The notes: generated from the sequence alone by a model not told the origin. Shown: positions 1 to 10,150, counted from the first letter of the stretch. The stretch is DNA of 35,871 nt from Neocallimastix lanati (nom. inval.) (GCA_016946835.1 JACVTC010000373.1:1-35871); one strand, 5' to 3'. Numbers and translations are program-made.

Positions 1-186
1 TTTGATACCAAATTTAATGAACTTAAGCAATCTACGAATATTCAGAATGAAATAAGAAAAGTTAAAAATGAACAAAAAGTCTGTTTATCCGGTAGTAACT
101 GTTTGTCGGAACTTAAGATATCTAAAATTTATGATGTAGAAAATGAATTAACCGATTTATTACATACTCTTCAAACTAGGGGTTAG
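1..186 (+). CDS. Partial C-terminal gene fragment ending in telomeric repeat
   Basis: An open frame runs from the first base of the window for 61 codons to a TAG at 184-186. No in-frame ATG is present, so the gene starts upstream. Base composition (about 30% GC) and codons such as TCG, GTC, ACC and GGT set it apart from the almost pure A+T that follows. The peptide is rich in Lys, Glu, Asn, Leu and Ser. Residues 1-27 are charged and helix-like (NEIRKVKNEQK), two Cys lie at 28 and 34, and the tail is amphipathic (ENELTDLLHTLQ). I do not recognise a family. The last codons (Thr-Arg-Gly-stop) run into the telomeric tract that starts at 177, so the native C-terminus appears to be lost. It may be a gene broken and healed by telomere addition, or the natural last gene of the arm. 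It is real coding sequence with moderate confidence only; function unknown. Confidence 0.5.
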   Translation, partial: FDTKFNELKQSTNIQNEIRKVKNEQKVCLSGSNCLSELKISKIYDVENELTDLLHTLQTRG

Positions 187-201
187 GGGTTAGGGGTTAG
201 G
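177..201 (+). repeat. Telomeric tract 1, TTAGGGG type
   Basis: About three and a half G-rich repeats (TAGGGG, TTAGGGG, TTAGGGG, TTAGG) lie between the gene fragment and unit A copy 1. The four-G spelling differs from the three-G spelling of the other tracts, as expected of telomerase slippage rather than copying of one fixed element end. The G-rich strand is on +, so the original chromosome end would have pointed right. Confidence 0.85.
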
Positions 202-404
202 TTTTAAATTCTTTTATTTATTTAAGATTTACAAAGTATTACATGTATTTGATAAATATAATAATTACAAGAATAAAATATAATAATATAAAAATTATTT
301 AAAGTATTTACTAAATATAACTATTATAAGAATTAATAAGTAATTTGAAATATTAAATATTATTACTAAGTTAAAATTAATAAAGATTTAACTAACTAAT
401 AAAA

Positions 405-540
405 TTATTTAATATTAAAATATTTAAAGTTTGATAAAAAATATAAATTTAAAGTTATTAAAATTTTGATCAAAAATAAATTTAAAGTTATTAAAGTTTT
501 GATCAAAAGTAAATTAAAGTATTTAAAATTTTGATTAAAA
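405..540. repeat. Short direct repeats with TTTTGATCAAAA core
   Basis: Three imperfect direct repeats of about 30 bp (AAAGTTATTAAA, then TTTTGATCAAAA or TTTTGATTAAAA) lie near the left end of unit A copy 1. TTTTGATCAAAA is a perfect 12-bp palindrome. The same block follows 3385 in copy 2. The truncated A copy at 33399 stops just before this block. Confidence 0.55.
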
Positions 541-548
541 AGTAAAAC

Positions 549-567
549 GGATATACTAAATATGTCC
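549..567. repeat. Small hairpin in unit A
   Basis: Seven-base arms flank the loop CTAAA. In copy 2 (3508-3526) the arms GGACATA/TATGTCC pair perfectly. In copy 1 the single C-to-T change turns one pair into T552/G564, a wobble that RNA would still tolerate. It lies in one of the few GC-containing patches of the unit. Confidence 0.45.
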
Positions 568-839
568 ATTATCTAAAAAAGGAAAATATTCTAATTAACT
601 ATATCTAAGAGAAAATTATGAAAATTTAACTAACTTAAAATTCGTATACTGAAATCCCATGAGGAATTTCAATATCTTGACTATCTCTAAAAGGAAATAT
701 TAAAATAACTATTATTAAGTATTAATATCTATAAGTAAATATATCTAAAATAGATAATTATTATAAGTAAATAATTATATATGATAATAATCTAAGTATT
801 ATATAAGATATTAATCTAAGTATATAACTATAAAAAGTA

Positions 840-1960
840 ATAATAAAAATATATAATTATATAATTATTAAAATAAATAATTATATAAATGAATAAAATA
901 TATAATTATAAATGAAATATAATTATATAATAAAATAAAAATAAAAAATATAATTATTAAAATAAATAATTATATTAGATAATAATAAAAATATATAATT
1001 ATAAGAAAATAATTATATAAGTGAATAAAATATAATAAAATATATAATTATTATAAGCAAATAATTATATAAGTGAATAAAATATATAATTATTATAAGC
1101 AAATAATTATATTAGTGAAAAAAAAAATATATAATTATAAAAGATATATAAGTATATAATATAATAATAAAAATATATAATTATTAAAAGAAATAATTAT
1201 ATAAATAAATAATAAAATATATAATTATAAAAAGTATATAATTATATAAGTAAGTAAAAAGTATATAACTATTAAAGAAATAATTATATAAGATAATGAA
1301 AAAATATATAATTATTTAAAATAAATAATTATATAAGTAAATAAAAGTATATAATTATAAAAGATATATAATTATATAAGTAAATAAAAGTATATAATTA
1401 TAAAAGATATATAATTATATAAGTAAATAAAAAGTATATAATTATTTTAAGCAAATAATTATATAAGATAATGATAAAGAAAGTATATAATTATTTAAAA
1501 TAAATAATTATATAAGTAAATAATAAAAATATATAATTATAAAAGGTATATAATTATATAAGATAATAAAAAGTATATAATTATTAAAAGAAATAATTAT
1601 ATAAGAAAAAAGAGAAGTATATATAATTATTTAAAGAAAATAATTATATAAGAAATTAAAAAAAATATAATTATAAAAGATATATAATTATATAATAAAA
1701 TAAAATAAAAGTATATAATTATTAAAAGAAATAATTATATAAGATAATAAAAAATGTATAATTACTTAAAGTAAATAATTATACAAGAAAAGAAAAGAAG
1801 TATATATAATTATTAAAAGAAATAATTATATAAGATAATAATAAAAAGTATATAATTATAAAAATATAAAATTATATAAAATGATAAAAGTTTATATAAA
1901 ATTATATAAAATGATAAAAATTTATATAAAATTATATAAAATGATAAAAGTTTATAATTA
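840..1960. repeat. Tandem hairpin array in unit A copy 1
   Basis: More than twenty degenerate units of about 40-45 bp follow each other. Each carries arms of the type TATATAATTATT and AATAATTATATA around a short AAAAGA-like loop, so every unit can fold on itself. Spacers are variable AAG/TAAATAAAA text. One unit (1756-1784) has an A-T to G-C change present in both arms. The array is shared with copy 2 with small copy-number changes. No coding frame crosses it. Confidence 0.75.
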
Positions 1961-2337
1961 TTATCTAAAGATAATAACTATAATAAAATAAGAGTTAATA
2001 ATTAAAAAATAAAGGGTAAATAAAGTAAAGTAATTATTAACCAAAGTAAATAAAATAAATAAAAAAAGGTAAGGTTGAAAGAATAATAAAGGTTATAAAA
2101 ATATAATTATTATAATGAAAAAAAATAAAAGGTATTATATAAATATTTAAATTATTATGAAGACATAATAAAATAAGATATATATATATAGAGATAATTT
2201 ATAAAAGATAATTTATAAAAGATAAAAATAAAAATAAAATAAAAAAAGAATAAAAGAAAATAAAAAATAAAATAATAATTATTCTTATGTTATTTATATA
2301 TAATTAAATAAAAAGATTAAAAAAAAATAAATCTTTT

Positions 2338-2412
2338 AATAATTTATATATAAAGGGAACACAAGAAAAATTTATAATAATTTATATATAAAGGGAACAC
2401 AAGAAAAATTTT
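2338..2412. repeat. 38-bp tandem duplication, copy 1 only
   Basis: A segment containing AAAGGGAACACAAGAAAAAT is present twice in a row in unit A copy 1 and once in copy 2 (about 5308-5345). This is a simple duplication or loss since the two units diverged. Confidence 0.75.
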
Positions 2413-2752
2413 TAATATAAATTTTTTAAATATAAATATAAAAGAAGAATTATAATAAAAATTATAGAATTATATTAAAAGTAAAATAAAAGGATAACTA
2501 TTGTAAAAGTTAAAAGGGTAAATAAAGAAAGGAAAAATTATAAAACTATATAATTAATAAAAATCTAATATGTAAATAAATAAAAAAAATATATTTTATA
2601 CTAAATAAAAACTATATATAAAATAATTTAATTCTTTAATAATAAATAATAAAATAATAATAAAAATTATTATAAAAATTATTTATTAAAAAATTATTAA
2701 ATTATTTTATATAAGAGAAAAAAAAATAAAATATTAAAAATTAAATGAATTA

Positions 2753-2833
2753 AAAAGTGCACTTTTAAAATAATTATTTAACATTATTTGTTTTTATTCT
2801 TTTAAAATAGTTTTAATAATTATTTTAAAAGTG
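2753..2833. repeat. 14-bp palindrome nested in 19-bp inverted repeat
   Basis: AAAAGTGCACTTTT (2753-2766) is a perfect palindrome. From its centre a 19-base arm (2760-2778) pairs perfectly with 2815-2833 across a 36-base loop. The structure is unchanged in copy 2 (5676-5756). It could be a fold in a transcript or a cruciform; nothing tells which. Confidence 0.6.
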
Positions 2834-2926
2834 TAAATAAAAAAAAGTCAATAAAAAATTTTTTAATAACAATAAATAAAAATATAAAAAAAAATATAAT
2901 TATTTAGAGTTATCAAAAATAATGTA

Positions 2927-2957
2927 GTACAAAAAATAAAAATAAATTTTTTTGTAC
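2927..2957. repeat. GTAC hairpin
   Basis: GTACAAAAAA (2927-2936) pairs with TTTTTTGTAC (2948-2957) over an 11-base loop. It is present in both copies of unit A, in the copy 2 stretch near 5848-5881. Confidence 0.45.
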
Positions 2958-3069
2958 CGCAAAATATATATAATAATTAATAAATAGATAAATATGAATT
3001 ACCGTTATGATATAAAAAGATTTATAATAAATATAATTATTTAATAAAAAAAAAATAATTAAATAATAA

Positions 3070-3142
3070 ACCATAATGTATTTTGGATTATACATTAGGA
3101 GAAAAAACCATAATGTATTTTGGATTATACATTAGGAGAAAA
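3070..3142. repeat. Terminal 37-bp repeats of unit A copy 1 (x2)
   Basis: Two tandem 37-bp repeats end the unit immediately before a telomeric tract. Each contains the hairpin TAATGTAT / TTTGGATT / ATACATTA (arm, loop, arm). Copy 2 has three of these repeats (5993-6101), so the number varies. Confidence 0.8.
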
Positions 3143-3160
3143 GGGGGGTTTAGGGTTAGG
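3143..3160 (+). repeat. Telomeric tract 2
   Basis: Six G, then TTTAGGG, then TTAGG, joined directly to TTTTAAATTC of unit A copy 2. G-rich strand on +. Confidence 0.8.
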
Positions 3161-3799
3161 TTTTAAATTCTTTTATTTATTTAAGATTTACAAAGTATTA
3201 CATGTATTTGATAAATATAATAATTACAAGAATAAAATATAATAATATAAAAATTATTTAAAGTATTTACTAAATATAACTATTATAAGAATTAATAAGT
3301 AATTTGAAATATTAAATATTATTACTAAGTTAAAATTAATAAAGATTTAACTAACTAATAAAATTATTTAATATTAAAATATTTAAAGTTTGATAAAAAA
3401 TATAGGTTTAAAGTTATTAAAATTTTGATCAAAAATAAATTTAAAGTTATTAAAGTTTTGATCAAAAGTAAATTAAAGTATATAAAGTTTTGATTAAAAA
3501 GTAAAACGGACATACTAAATATGTCCATTATCTAAAAAAGGAAAATATTCTAATTAACTATATCTAAGAGAAAATTTATGAAAATTTAACTAACTTAAAA
3601 TTCGTATACTGAAATCCCATGAGGAATTTCAATATCTTGACTATCTCTAAAAGGAAATATTAAAATAACTATTATTAAGTATTAATATCTATAAGTAAAT
3701 ATATCTAAAATAGATAATTATTATAAGTAAATAATTATATATGATAATAATCTAAGTATTATATAAGATATTAATCTAAGTATATAACTATAAAAAGTA

Positions 3800-4925
3800 A
3801 TAATAAAAATATATAATTATATAATTATTAAAATAAATAATTATATAAATGAATAAAATATATAATTATAAATGAAATATAATTATATAATAAAATAAAA
3901 AATAAAAAATATAATTATTAAAATAAATAATTATATTAGATAATAATAAAAATATATAATTATAAGAAAATAATTATATAAGTGAATAAAATATAATAAA
4001 ATATATAATTATTATAAGCAAATAATTATATAAGTGAATAAAATATATAATTATTATAAGCAAATAATTATATTAGTGAAAAAAAAATATATAATTATAA
4101 AAGATATATAAGTATATAATATAATAATAAAAATATATAATTATTAAAAGAAATAATTATATAAATAAATAATAAAATATATAATTATAAAAAGTATATA
4201 ATTATATAAGTAAGTAAAAAGTATATAACTATTAAAAGAAATAATTATATAAGATAATGAAAAAATATATAATTATTTAAAAATAAATAATTATATAAGT
4301 AAATAAAAGTATATAATTATAAAAGATATATAATTATATAAGTAAATAAAAGTATATAATTATAAAAGATATATAATTATATAAGTAAATAAAAAGTATA
4401 TAATTATTTTAAGCAAATAATTATATAAGATAATGATAAAGAAAGTATATAATTATTTAAAATAAATAATTATATAAATAAATAATAAAAAATATATGAT
4501 TATAAAAGGTATATATTTATATAAGATAATAAAAAGTATATAATTATTAAAAGAAATAATTATATAAGAAAAAAGAAAAGTATATATAATTATTTAAAGA
4601 AAATAATTATATAAGAAATTAAAAATATATAATTATAAAAGATATATAATTATATAATAAAATAAAATAAAAGTATATAATTATTAAAAGAAATAATTAT
4701 ATAAGATAATAAAAAATGTATAATTACTTAAAGTAAATAATTATACAAGAAAAGAAAAGAAGTATATATAATTATTAAAAGAAATAATTATATAAGATAA
4801 TTATAATTATTAAAAGAAATAATTATATAAGATAATAATAAAAAGTATATAATTATAAAAATATAAAATTATATAAAATGATAAAAGTTTATATAAAATT
4901 ATATAAAATGATAAAAGTTTATAAT
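3800..4925. repeat. Tandem hairpin array in unit A copy 2
   Basis: Counterpart of the 840-1960 array, with the same 40-45 bp self-complementary units. The doubly substituted unit is conserved at 4718-4746 (GTATAATTA and TAATTATAC arms). Confidence 0.75.
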
Positions 4926-5992
4926 TATTATCTAAAGATAATAACTATAATAAAATAAGAGTTAATAATTAAAAAAGAAAGGGTAAATAAAGTAAAGTAA
5001 TTATTAACCAAAAGTAAATAAAGTAACTATAAAAGGTAAGGTTGAAAGAATAATAAAAGTTATAAAAATATAATTATAATAATGAAGAAAAATAAAAGGT
5101 ATTATATAAATATTTAAATTATTATGAAGACATAATAAAATAAGATATTTATATAAAGATAATTTATAAAAGATAATTTATAAAAGATAAAAATAAAAAT
5201 AAAAGAAAAAAAAGAAAAAAAGAAAATAAAAAAATAAAATAATAATTATTCTTATGTTATTTATATATAATTAAATAAAAAGATTTTTAAAAAAAAATAA
5301 ATCTTTTAATAATTTATATATAAAGGGAACACAAGAAAAATTTTTAATATAAATTTTTTAAATATAAATAAAATTAAATATAAAAGAATTATAATAAAAA
5401 CTATAAAATTATATTTAAACTATTGTAAAAGTTAAAAGGGTAAATAAAGAAAGGAAAAAATTATAAAACTATATAATTAATAAAAATCTAATATGTAAAT
5501 AAATAAAAAAAAAAAATATTTTATACTAAATAAAAACTATATATAAAATAATTTAATTCTTTAATAATAAATAATAAAATAATAATAAAAATTATTATAG
5601 AAATTATTTATTAAAAAATTATTAAATTATTTTATATAAGAGAAAAAAATAAAATATTAAAAATTAAATGAATTAAAAAGTGCACTTTTAAAATAATTAT
5701 TTAACATTATTTGTTTTTATTCTTTTAAAATAGTTTTAATAATTATTTTAAAAGTGTAAATAAAAAAAAGTCAATAAAAAATTTTTTAATAACAATAAAT
5801 AAAAATATAAAAAAAAATATAATTATTTAGAGTTATCAAAAATAATGTAGTACAAAAAATAAAAATAAATTTTTTTGTACCGCAAAATATATATAATAAT
5901 TAATAAATAGATAAATATGAATTACCGTTATTATCTAAAAAGATTTATAATAAATATAATTATTTAATAAAAAAAAATAATTAAATAATAAA

Positions 5993-6101
5993 TCATAATG
6001 TATTTTGGATTATACATTAGGAGAAAAAACCATAATGTATTTTGGATTATACATTAGGAGAAAAAACCATAATGTATTTTGGATTATACATTAGGAGAAA
6101 A
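5993..6101. repeat. Terminal 37-bp repeats of unit A copy 2 (x3)
   Basis: Three repeats with a 37-bp period, starting at 5993, 6030 and 6067; the first differs from the others by a C-to-T change. They end at a telomeric tract. Confidence 0.8.
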
Positions 6102-6115
6102 GGGTTAGGGTTAGG
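6102..6115 (+). repeat. Telomeric tract 3
   Basis: GGGTTAGGGTTAGG between unit A copy 2 and unit B copy 1; the next bases are TTTTAAACG. Confidence 0.8.
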
Positions 6116-6161
6116 TTTTAAACGTTATAATTTTATTTAATAAAATTAATCAAAATAGTTA

Positions 6162-6178
6162 ATACATTATTAATGTAT
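6162..6178. repeat. Left-end inverted repeat of unit B
   Basis: ATACATTA-T-TAATGTAT, a 17-base inverted repeat 46 bp inside the left end of B. It recurs at 33685-33701, and unit C has an 18-bp perfect version at 33075-33092. The same octamers form the hairpin of the 37-bp terminal repeats of unit A. Confidence 0.6.
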
Positions 6179-6784
6179 ATATAATTTAAGAAAAATCATT
6201 ATTGATTTTCAAGAAGTTTAATTATTAAACTATTCTAGCGACTATTATTATTTTAAACAAATAATAATAGAAAATAAGATTTTTATTTTAGATATTAAAA
6301 TCTATTCTAAGATTTTTAAACTATTCTATTTGTAACAAAGAATTCTATACTATTCTAGAGAATTATTATTAAGAAAATAATAATAATTATAGCAAGCGAA
6401 TAATAACTTTAAATATTAAGTAATTATTATTGTAAAATAATAATTAATACAATCTTTAAGAATTAATATTATTATAAAAATAATAATTAATACATGAGTT
6501 TATAATTATTATGAGAAATAATAATTAATACATGAGTTAATAAATAATACATTTTAAAATAGAAAATTATTATTATTATGAAAAAAATAATAATTAATAC
6601 ATGATTTTATAGAAGATTATTATTATGAGAAATAATAATCAAACAATTTTGATTAAAAAATATTGTTATTATATAAATAATAACAATTATACATAAGTTT
6701 ATTAAATAGATTATTATAATAATAAAATAATTAATTATTAAATAAATAATAATTAATTAAAAGTATTGTTAATTATTATAACAA

Positions 6785-7215
6785 TCATAGAGAATAAAGA
6801 AAATACATCCCAAGAAGGTAAGGTCGGAGAACCGAGAACCAAAAAAAGGGATCCAAAGAATCCAGAATAACCCAAAGAATAGACAAGAGAACTAAAAGAC
6901 AAGAACTCTGAATCAAAGGAGTACCCTGGAGAATAAGCAAACGAGAATCTAACAACCAATCAAGTAACCAGAAGAATAACCGAAAGAGAATCCAGCAAAC
7001 CAACAAAGAGTAAACCGGAGAGTTCAGCAAGACAACAGAAATCCTGAAAACCAAAAGGAACCAAAAAATCATTCCAAAAGGAAACCGGAGAGATTACATT
7101 CCAGTAATCAAAAGTGAGAACCGGAGTTTAAATCAAAAAGAGTCCAGCTAACAAAAGTGTCAACTGGAAGAGTTTAAAGACATTCCAGAAAACAGGTTAA
7201 AAAACCTGAATTCTG
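6785..7215. other. T-poor, GC-elevated island in unit B copy 1
   Basis: Around 430 bp with roughly 40% GC by eye and very few T on the + strand, inside 90% A+T sequence. It shows a degenerate 35-36 bp periodicity: CCGGAG at 7015, 7085 and 7121, the related CTGGAAGAG at 7164, and repeated TTCCAG and GAATCCAG words. It ends with a perfect hairpin, CAGGTT/AACCTG (7193-7208). Two overlapping - strand frames (6785-7072, ATG start, 95 codons, Leu/Phe-rich; 6753-6959, no ATG) exist, but T-poor sequence lacks stops on its complement, so they are weak. The second copy at 34308-34738 differs at one base in this block (T6950 versus C34473). It may be a decayed minisatellite or a non-coding RNA; a small hydrophobic protein is possible but unsupported. 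Confidence 0.55.
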
Positions 7216-7794
7216 GGCGAATTATTTAAATATATTTTATTTTATTTTGATATAATGAATATTGCAAACGAATACTCATTAATACGGAAAAAATATTTTA
7301 AAAAAAAACAAAAGATATTTATACTCTAAATTTCTTTATTATTAAAAAAATAAAACAAAATATTATAAAATAAAACAAAATATTATAGGTCCACTTTTAA
7401 TTTACATTTTAATACAAAGGGATTTATTCTTTTATTTAAAATAATTTATTTATATTAATAAAATAAAATAAAATAAAAAAACGGATTCATAAAAATTTAT
7501 TTGTTTTTAAAATAATTTATTTATTATTTTGTTTTATCAAAGGGATGATGCAAATATAAAAACAATATAATTATAAAACTATTATTTTAAACAATATTTA
7601 AAAATAAATAAATAATGACAATAAACAATAGAACAAACGCTTTTATTTTATATAATATAAATTTTTAATTAATAATTTCAAATAATTTCGTAAAACTAAA
7701 TTAAAATTATTTTTTAAAATTTAAAACTGAATTAAAAGTAATTAATTTTATATAAGTTTTTCATATTTTATAAATTTAAAAAAAAAATAATATA

Positions 7795-7975
7795 TATATA
7801 TATATATATATTTTTTTTTTTGCTTTGCTTCTTTTTTTTCTTTTTTTTTTTTTTTTTTTTTTTTTTTTCTTTTTTTTTGCTTTGCTTCTTTTTTTTTCTT
7901 TTTTTTTTTCTTTTTTTTTTTTTGGTTATATAGTAATAAAAATCTAATAAAAAAAAAAAAAAAAAAAAAAAAAAG
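7795..7975. repeat. Polypyrimidine and poly-A tract of unit B
   Basis: A (TA)n run leads into T-rich sequence with TTGCTTTGCTTC twice (once in the second copy), followed by about 26 A. Length differences here account for most of the size difference between the two B copies. Confidence 0.75.
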
Positions 7976-8324
7976 TTTTTTAAATAATAATAATTTAAAT
8001 ATTAAACAAAAACTAATAAATAAAATATTTTAATATAGTTATTTAAAAATTAATAATTAATTAAATTTCATAATTAAATATTAATAAATTATAGTTATAA
8101 TACAATGAAAATAGCATTAAAAAAAATACTATTTGTTATTTATAAATTAAACATTAATCCAATCAATATATATTAATATAAATATTAAAATTATCATATT
8201 AAAATGAAAATTTTGTATAAATTTTATTATTAGTTATATATATTGATATTTTGGTATTATTTAGGTATTATATTTATTATCTATTATATAATTTATTTTA
8301 TTATTTATAATTTTAATAAATGTT

Positions 8325-8460
8325 TATTATTATTTATGATTCTTTAATATTTATAATTTTAATAAACGTTAATAATTATTTATTTATGATTCTTTAATTT
8401 ATAATTTTAAAAAACGTTAATAATTATTTATTTATGATTCTTTAATTTATAACTTTTAAT
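8325..8460. repeat. Short tandem repeats around AAACGTTAATAATT
   Basis: Three to four imperfect units of about 50-55 bp carry TTTATGATTCTTTAAT and AAACGTTAATAATTATT. The window's end lies inside the equivalent block of copy 2. Confidence 0.6.
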
Positions 8461-8639
8461 TATTTTTTTTTAATAATTATTTTTAAAAATAAAAAATGGG
8501 TTATCCATATTTTAAAGTAAAACTTTTTTAAAATAAATTTAAGACATTTAAAATTATAAGGTCTTTAATAAAAAAAAGATAGTTATACTCATTTCATGAC
8601 CTTTTTTTAAATAAATAATTTTTGAAAAAAAATTAATTA

Positions 8640-9210
8640 ATTTACATATAATAAAAAAATACTTCTTCCCATAATGTTTAATTTTTTTTATTTTATTTAA
8701 TTTTTTTATTTTATTTTTTTTTTTTTTTTAATAAAAATGAAAGAAAGAAAAAACCATAATAAAAAATATTATTTTTTCTATCTTTCTAAAATTTAGCCTT
8801 TTAATAAGCAAAAAAAGGATAGCAAAAAAAAATTCTTATATTCTTTTATTTTTTTTTCCTTTCTTTCTTTCTTTCTTATTTTTTTTAAATAAAAAACATA
8901 TATATTATTGTTTTTAATTTTCTAAAATTTTAGCCTTTTACAATTAAAAAAAGAAAAAAAAAATTCATCTCCTCCCTCTCATCACTTTTTTTTTATTTTT
9001 ATTTTATTTTATTCTTTAAAAAAAATAATTAAAAATAAAAATAAAAAATTAAAATAAAAATGAAGGAAAAATATTTTTTCTTTTTATCTTTCTAAAATAG
9101 AAAAAAAAAATTTCCTTCTTCCATTTCATCATTTTTTAATTTTTTTTATTTTTATTTTTATTTTATTTTTTTTTTAAAAATAATTTAAAATAAAAATAAT
9201 AAAAAAATTA

Positions 9211-9248
<38 letters not shown>

Positions 9249-9881
9249 TTATTTCTTTTATCTTTCTAAAGTAGAAAAAAAAAAAGAAAAAAATTTCCCT
9301 CTTCCTTTCATCATTTTTTAATTTAATTTATTTTTTTTTAAAAAATAATTTAAAATAAAAATAAAAAAAAAAAAATAAAAAAAAAAAGAAAGAAAAAAGA
9401 AAAATATTATTTCGTTTATCTTTCTAAAATAAAAAAAAAAAAAAAGAAAAAAATTCCCCTCTTCCTTTCATCATTTTTTAATTTTTTTTTTTTTTTTTAA
9501 TTTTATTTTATTTTATTTTTAAAATAAAAATAAAAAAAAAATAAAAAAAAAAAAAAAGAAAGAAAAAAGAAAAATATTTATTTCTTTTATTTTTCTAAAA
9601 TAGAAAAGAAAAAAGAAAAAAATTCCCCTCTTCCTTTCATCATTTTTTAATTTTTTTTTTTTTTTTAATTTTATTTTATTTTATTTTTAAAATAAAAATA
9701 AAAAAAAAATAAAAAAAAAAAAAAGAAAGAAAAAAGAAAAATATTTATTTCTTTTATTTTTCTAAAATAGAAAAGAAAAAAGAAAAAATTCCCCTCTTCC
9801 TTTCATCATTTTTTAATTTTTTTTTTATTTTTATTTTTATTTTATTTTTAAAATAAAATAATTTAAAATAAAAATAAAAAA

Positions 9882-9921
<40 letters not shown>

Positions 9922-10150
9922 AAGAAAGAAAAATATTTATTTCTTTTATTTTTCTAAAATAGAAAAAAAAGAAAAAGAAAAATTTTCCCCTCTTCCTCTC
10001 AACATTTTTTAATTTTTTTTTTTTTATTTTTATTTTTATTTTATTTTTAAAATAAAATAATTTAAAATAAAAATAATAAAAAAAATTAATAAAAAAAAAA
10101 AAAAAGAAAGAAAGAAAGAAAAATATTTATTTCTTTTATCTTTCTAAAGT
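8640..10150. repeat. 160-196 bp purine/pyrimidine tandem repeat
   Basis: About eight units, each with a C+T patch (CCCTCTTCCTTTCATCA), a T-rich run, an A-rich run, an AAGAAAGAAAAA stretch and a small TTTTCTA/TAGAAAA hairpin. CTTCC landmarks fall at about 9301, 9461, 9630, 9796 and 9992. Leftmost units are most diverged. No coding frame. Confidence 0.7.

Larger units (their letters stand above)
202..3142. repeat. Subtelomeric unit A, copy 1 (2.94 kb)
   Basis: This unit starts with TTTTAAATTC directly after the telomeric tract and ends with two 37-bp repeats just before the next tract. It is repeated almost base for base at 3161-6101, with scattered substitutions and short indels. No conserved coding frame is visible. 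In order it holds an A+T leader, three direct repeats around TTTTGATCAAAA (about 405-540), small hairpins (549-567 and about 650-672), a long hairpin array (840-1960), an A-rich stretch with a 38-bp duplication (2338-2412), a 19-bp inverted repeat (2760-2833) and the terminal 37-bp repeats. It resembles a Y'-type subtelomeric repeat or a non-autonomous telomeric element. Function unknown. Confidence 0.8.
3161..6101. repeat. Subtelomeric unit A, copy 2 (2.94 kb)
   Basis: A near-identical tandem copy of 202-3142 in the same orientation. Differences are scattered: single substitutions, A-run length changes, one copy of the 38-bp duplication instead of two, three terminal 37-bp repeats instead of two, and an additional partial hairpin unit near 4795-4830. 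A 60-codon open frame seen on the - strand of copy 1 at 2913-3095 is interrupted here (the matching TAT codon reads TAG), which argues against it being a gene. Confidence 0.8.
6116..8395. repeat. Subtelomeric unit B, copy 1 (part seen twice)
   Basis: This segment is repeated almost exactly at 33639-35871, where the window ends. Both copies start with TTTTAAACG right after TTAGG. Apart from poly-A/poly-T length differences and a few substitutions they match throughout. Content in order: a left-end inverted repeat (6162-6178), a TTATTATT-rich zone to about 6780, the T-poor island (6785-7215), A+T sequence with two ATAAAACAAAATATTATA repeats (about 7350-7386), a polypyrimidine/poly-A tract (about 7800-7975), and short repeats from 8325. 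The true right end is unknown; no telomeric junction occurs before 33023. Confidence 0.8.

Noticed and set aside
2913-3095. 60-codon - strand frame in unit A copy 1
   Set aside because: Unit A copy 2 has TAG in place of an inner TAT codon, and nearby A-run length differs. The peptide is I/Y/F-rich as expected from A+T sequence.
6753-7072. Two overlapping - strand frames in the T-poor island (also 34276-34595)
   Set aside because: The + strand has few T, so its complement has few stops by composition alone. The frames overlap each other, one lacks an ATG, and conservation between two nearly identical copies is no evidence of selection.
7193-7208. CAGGTT/AACCTG hairpin as a bacterial-type terminator
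   Set aside because: The setting is eukaryotic, no gene precedes it, and no T-run follows.
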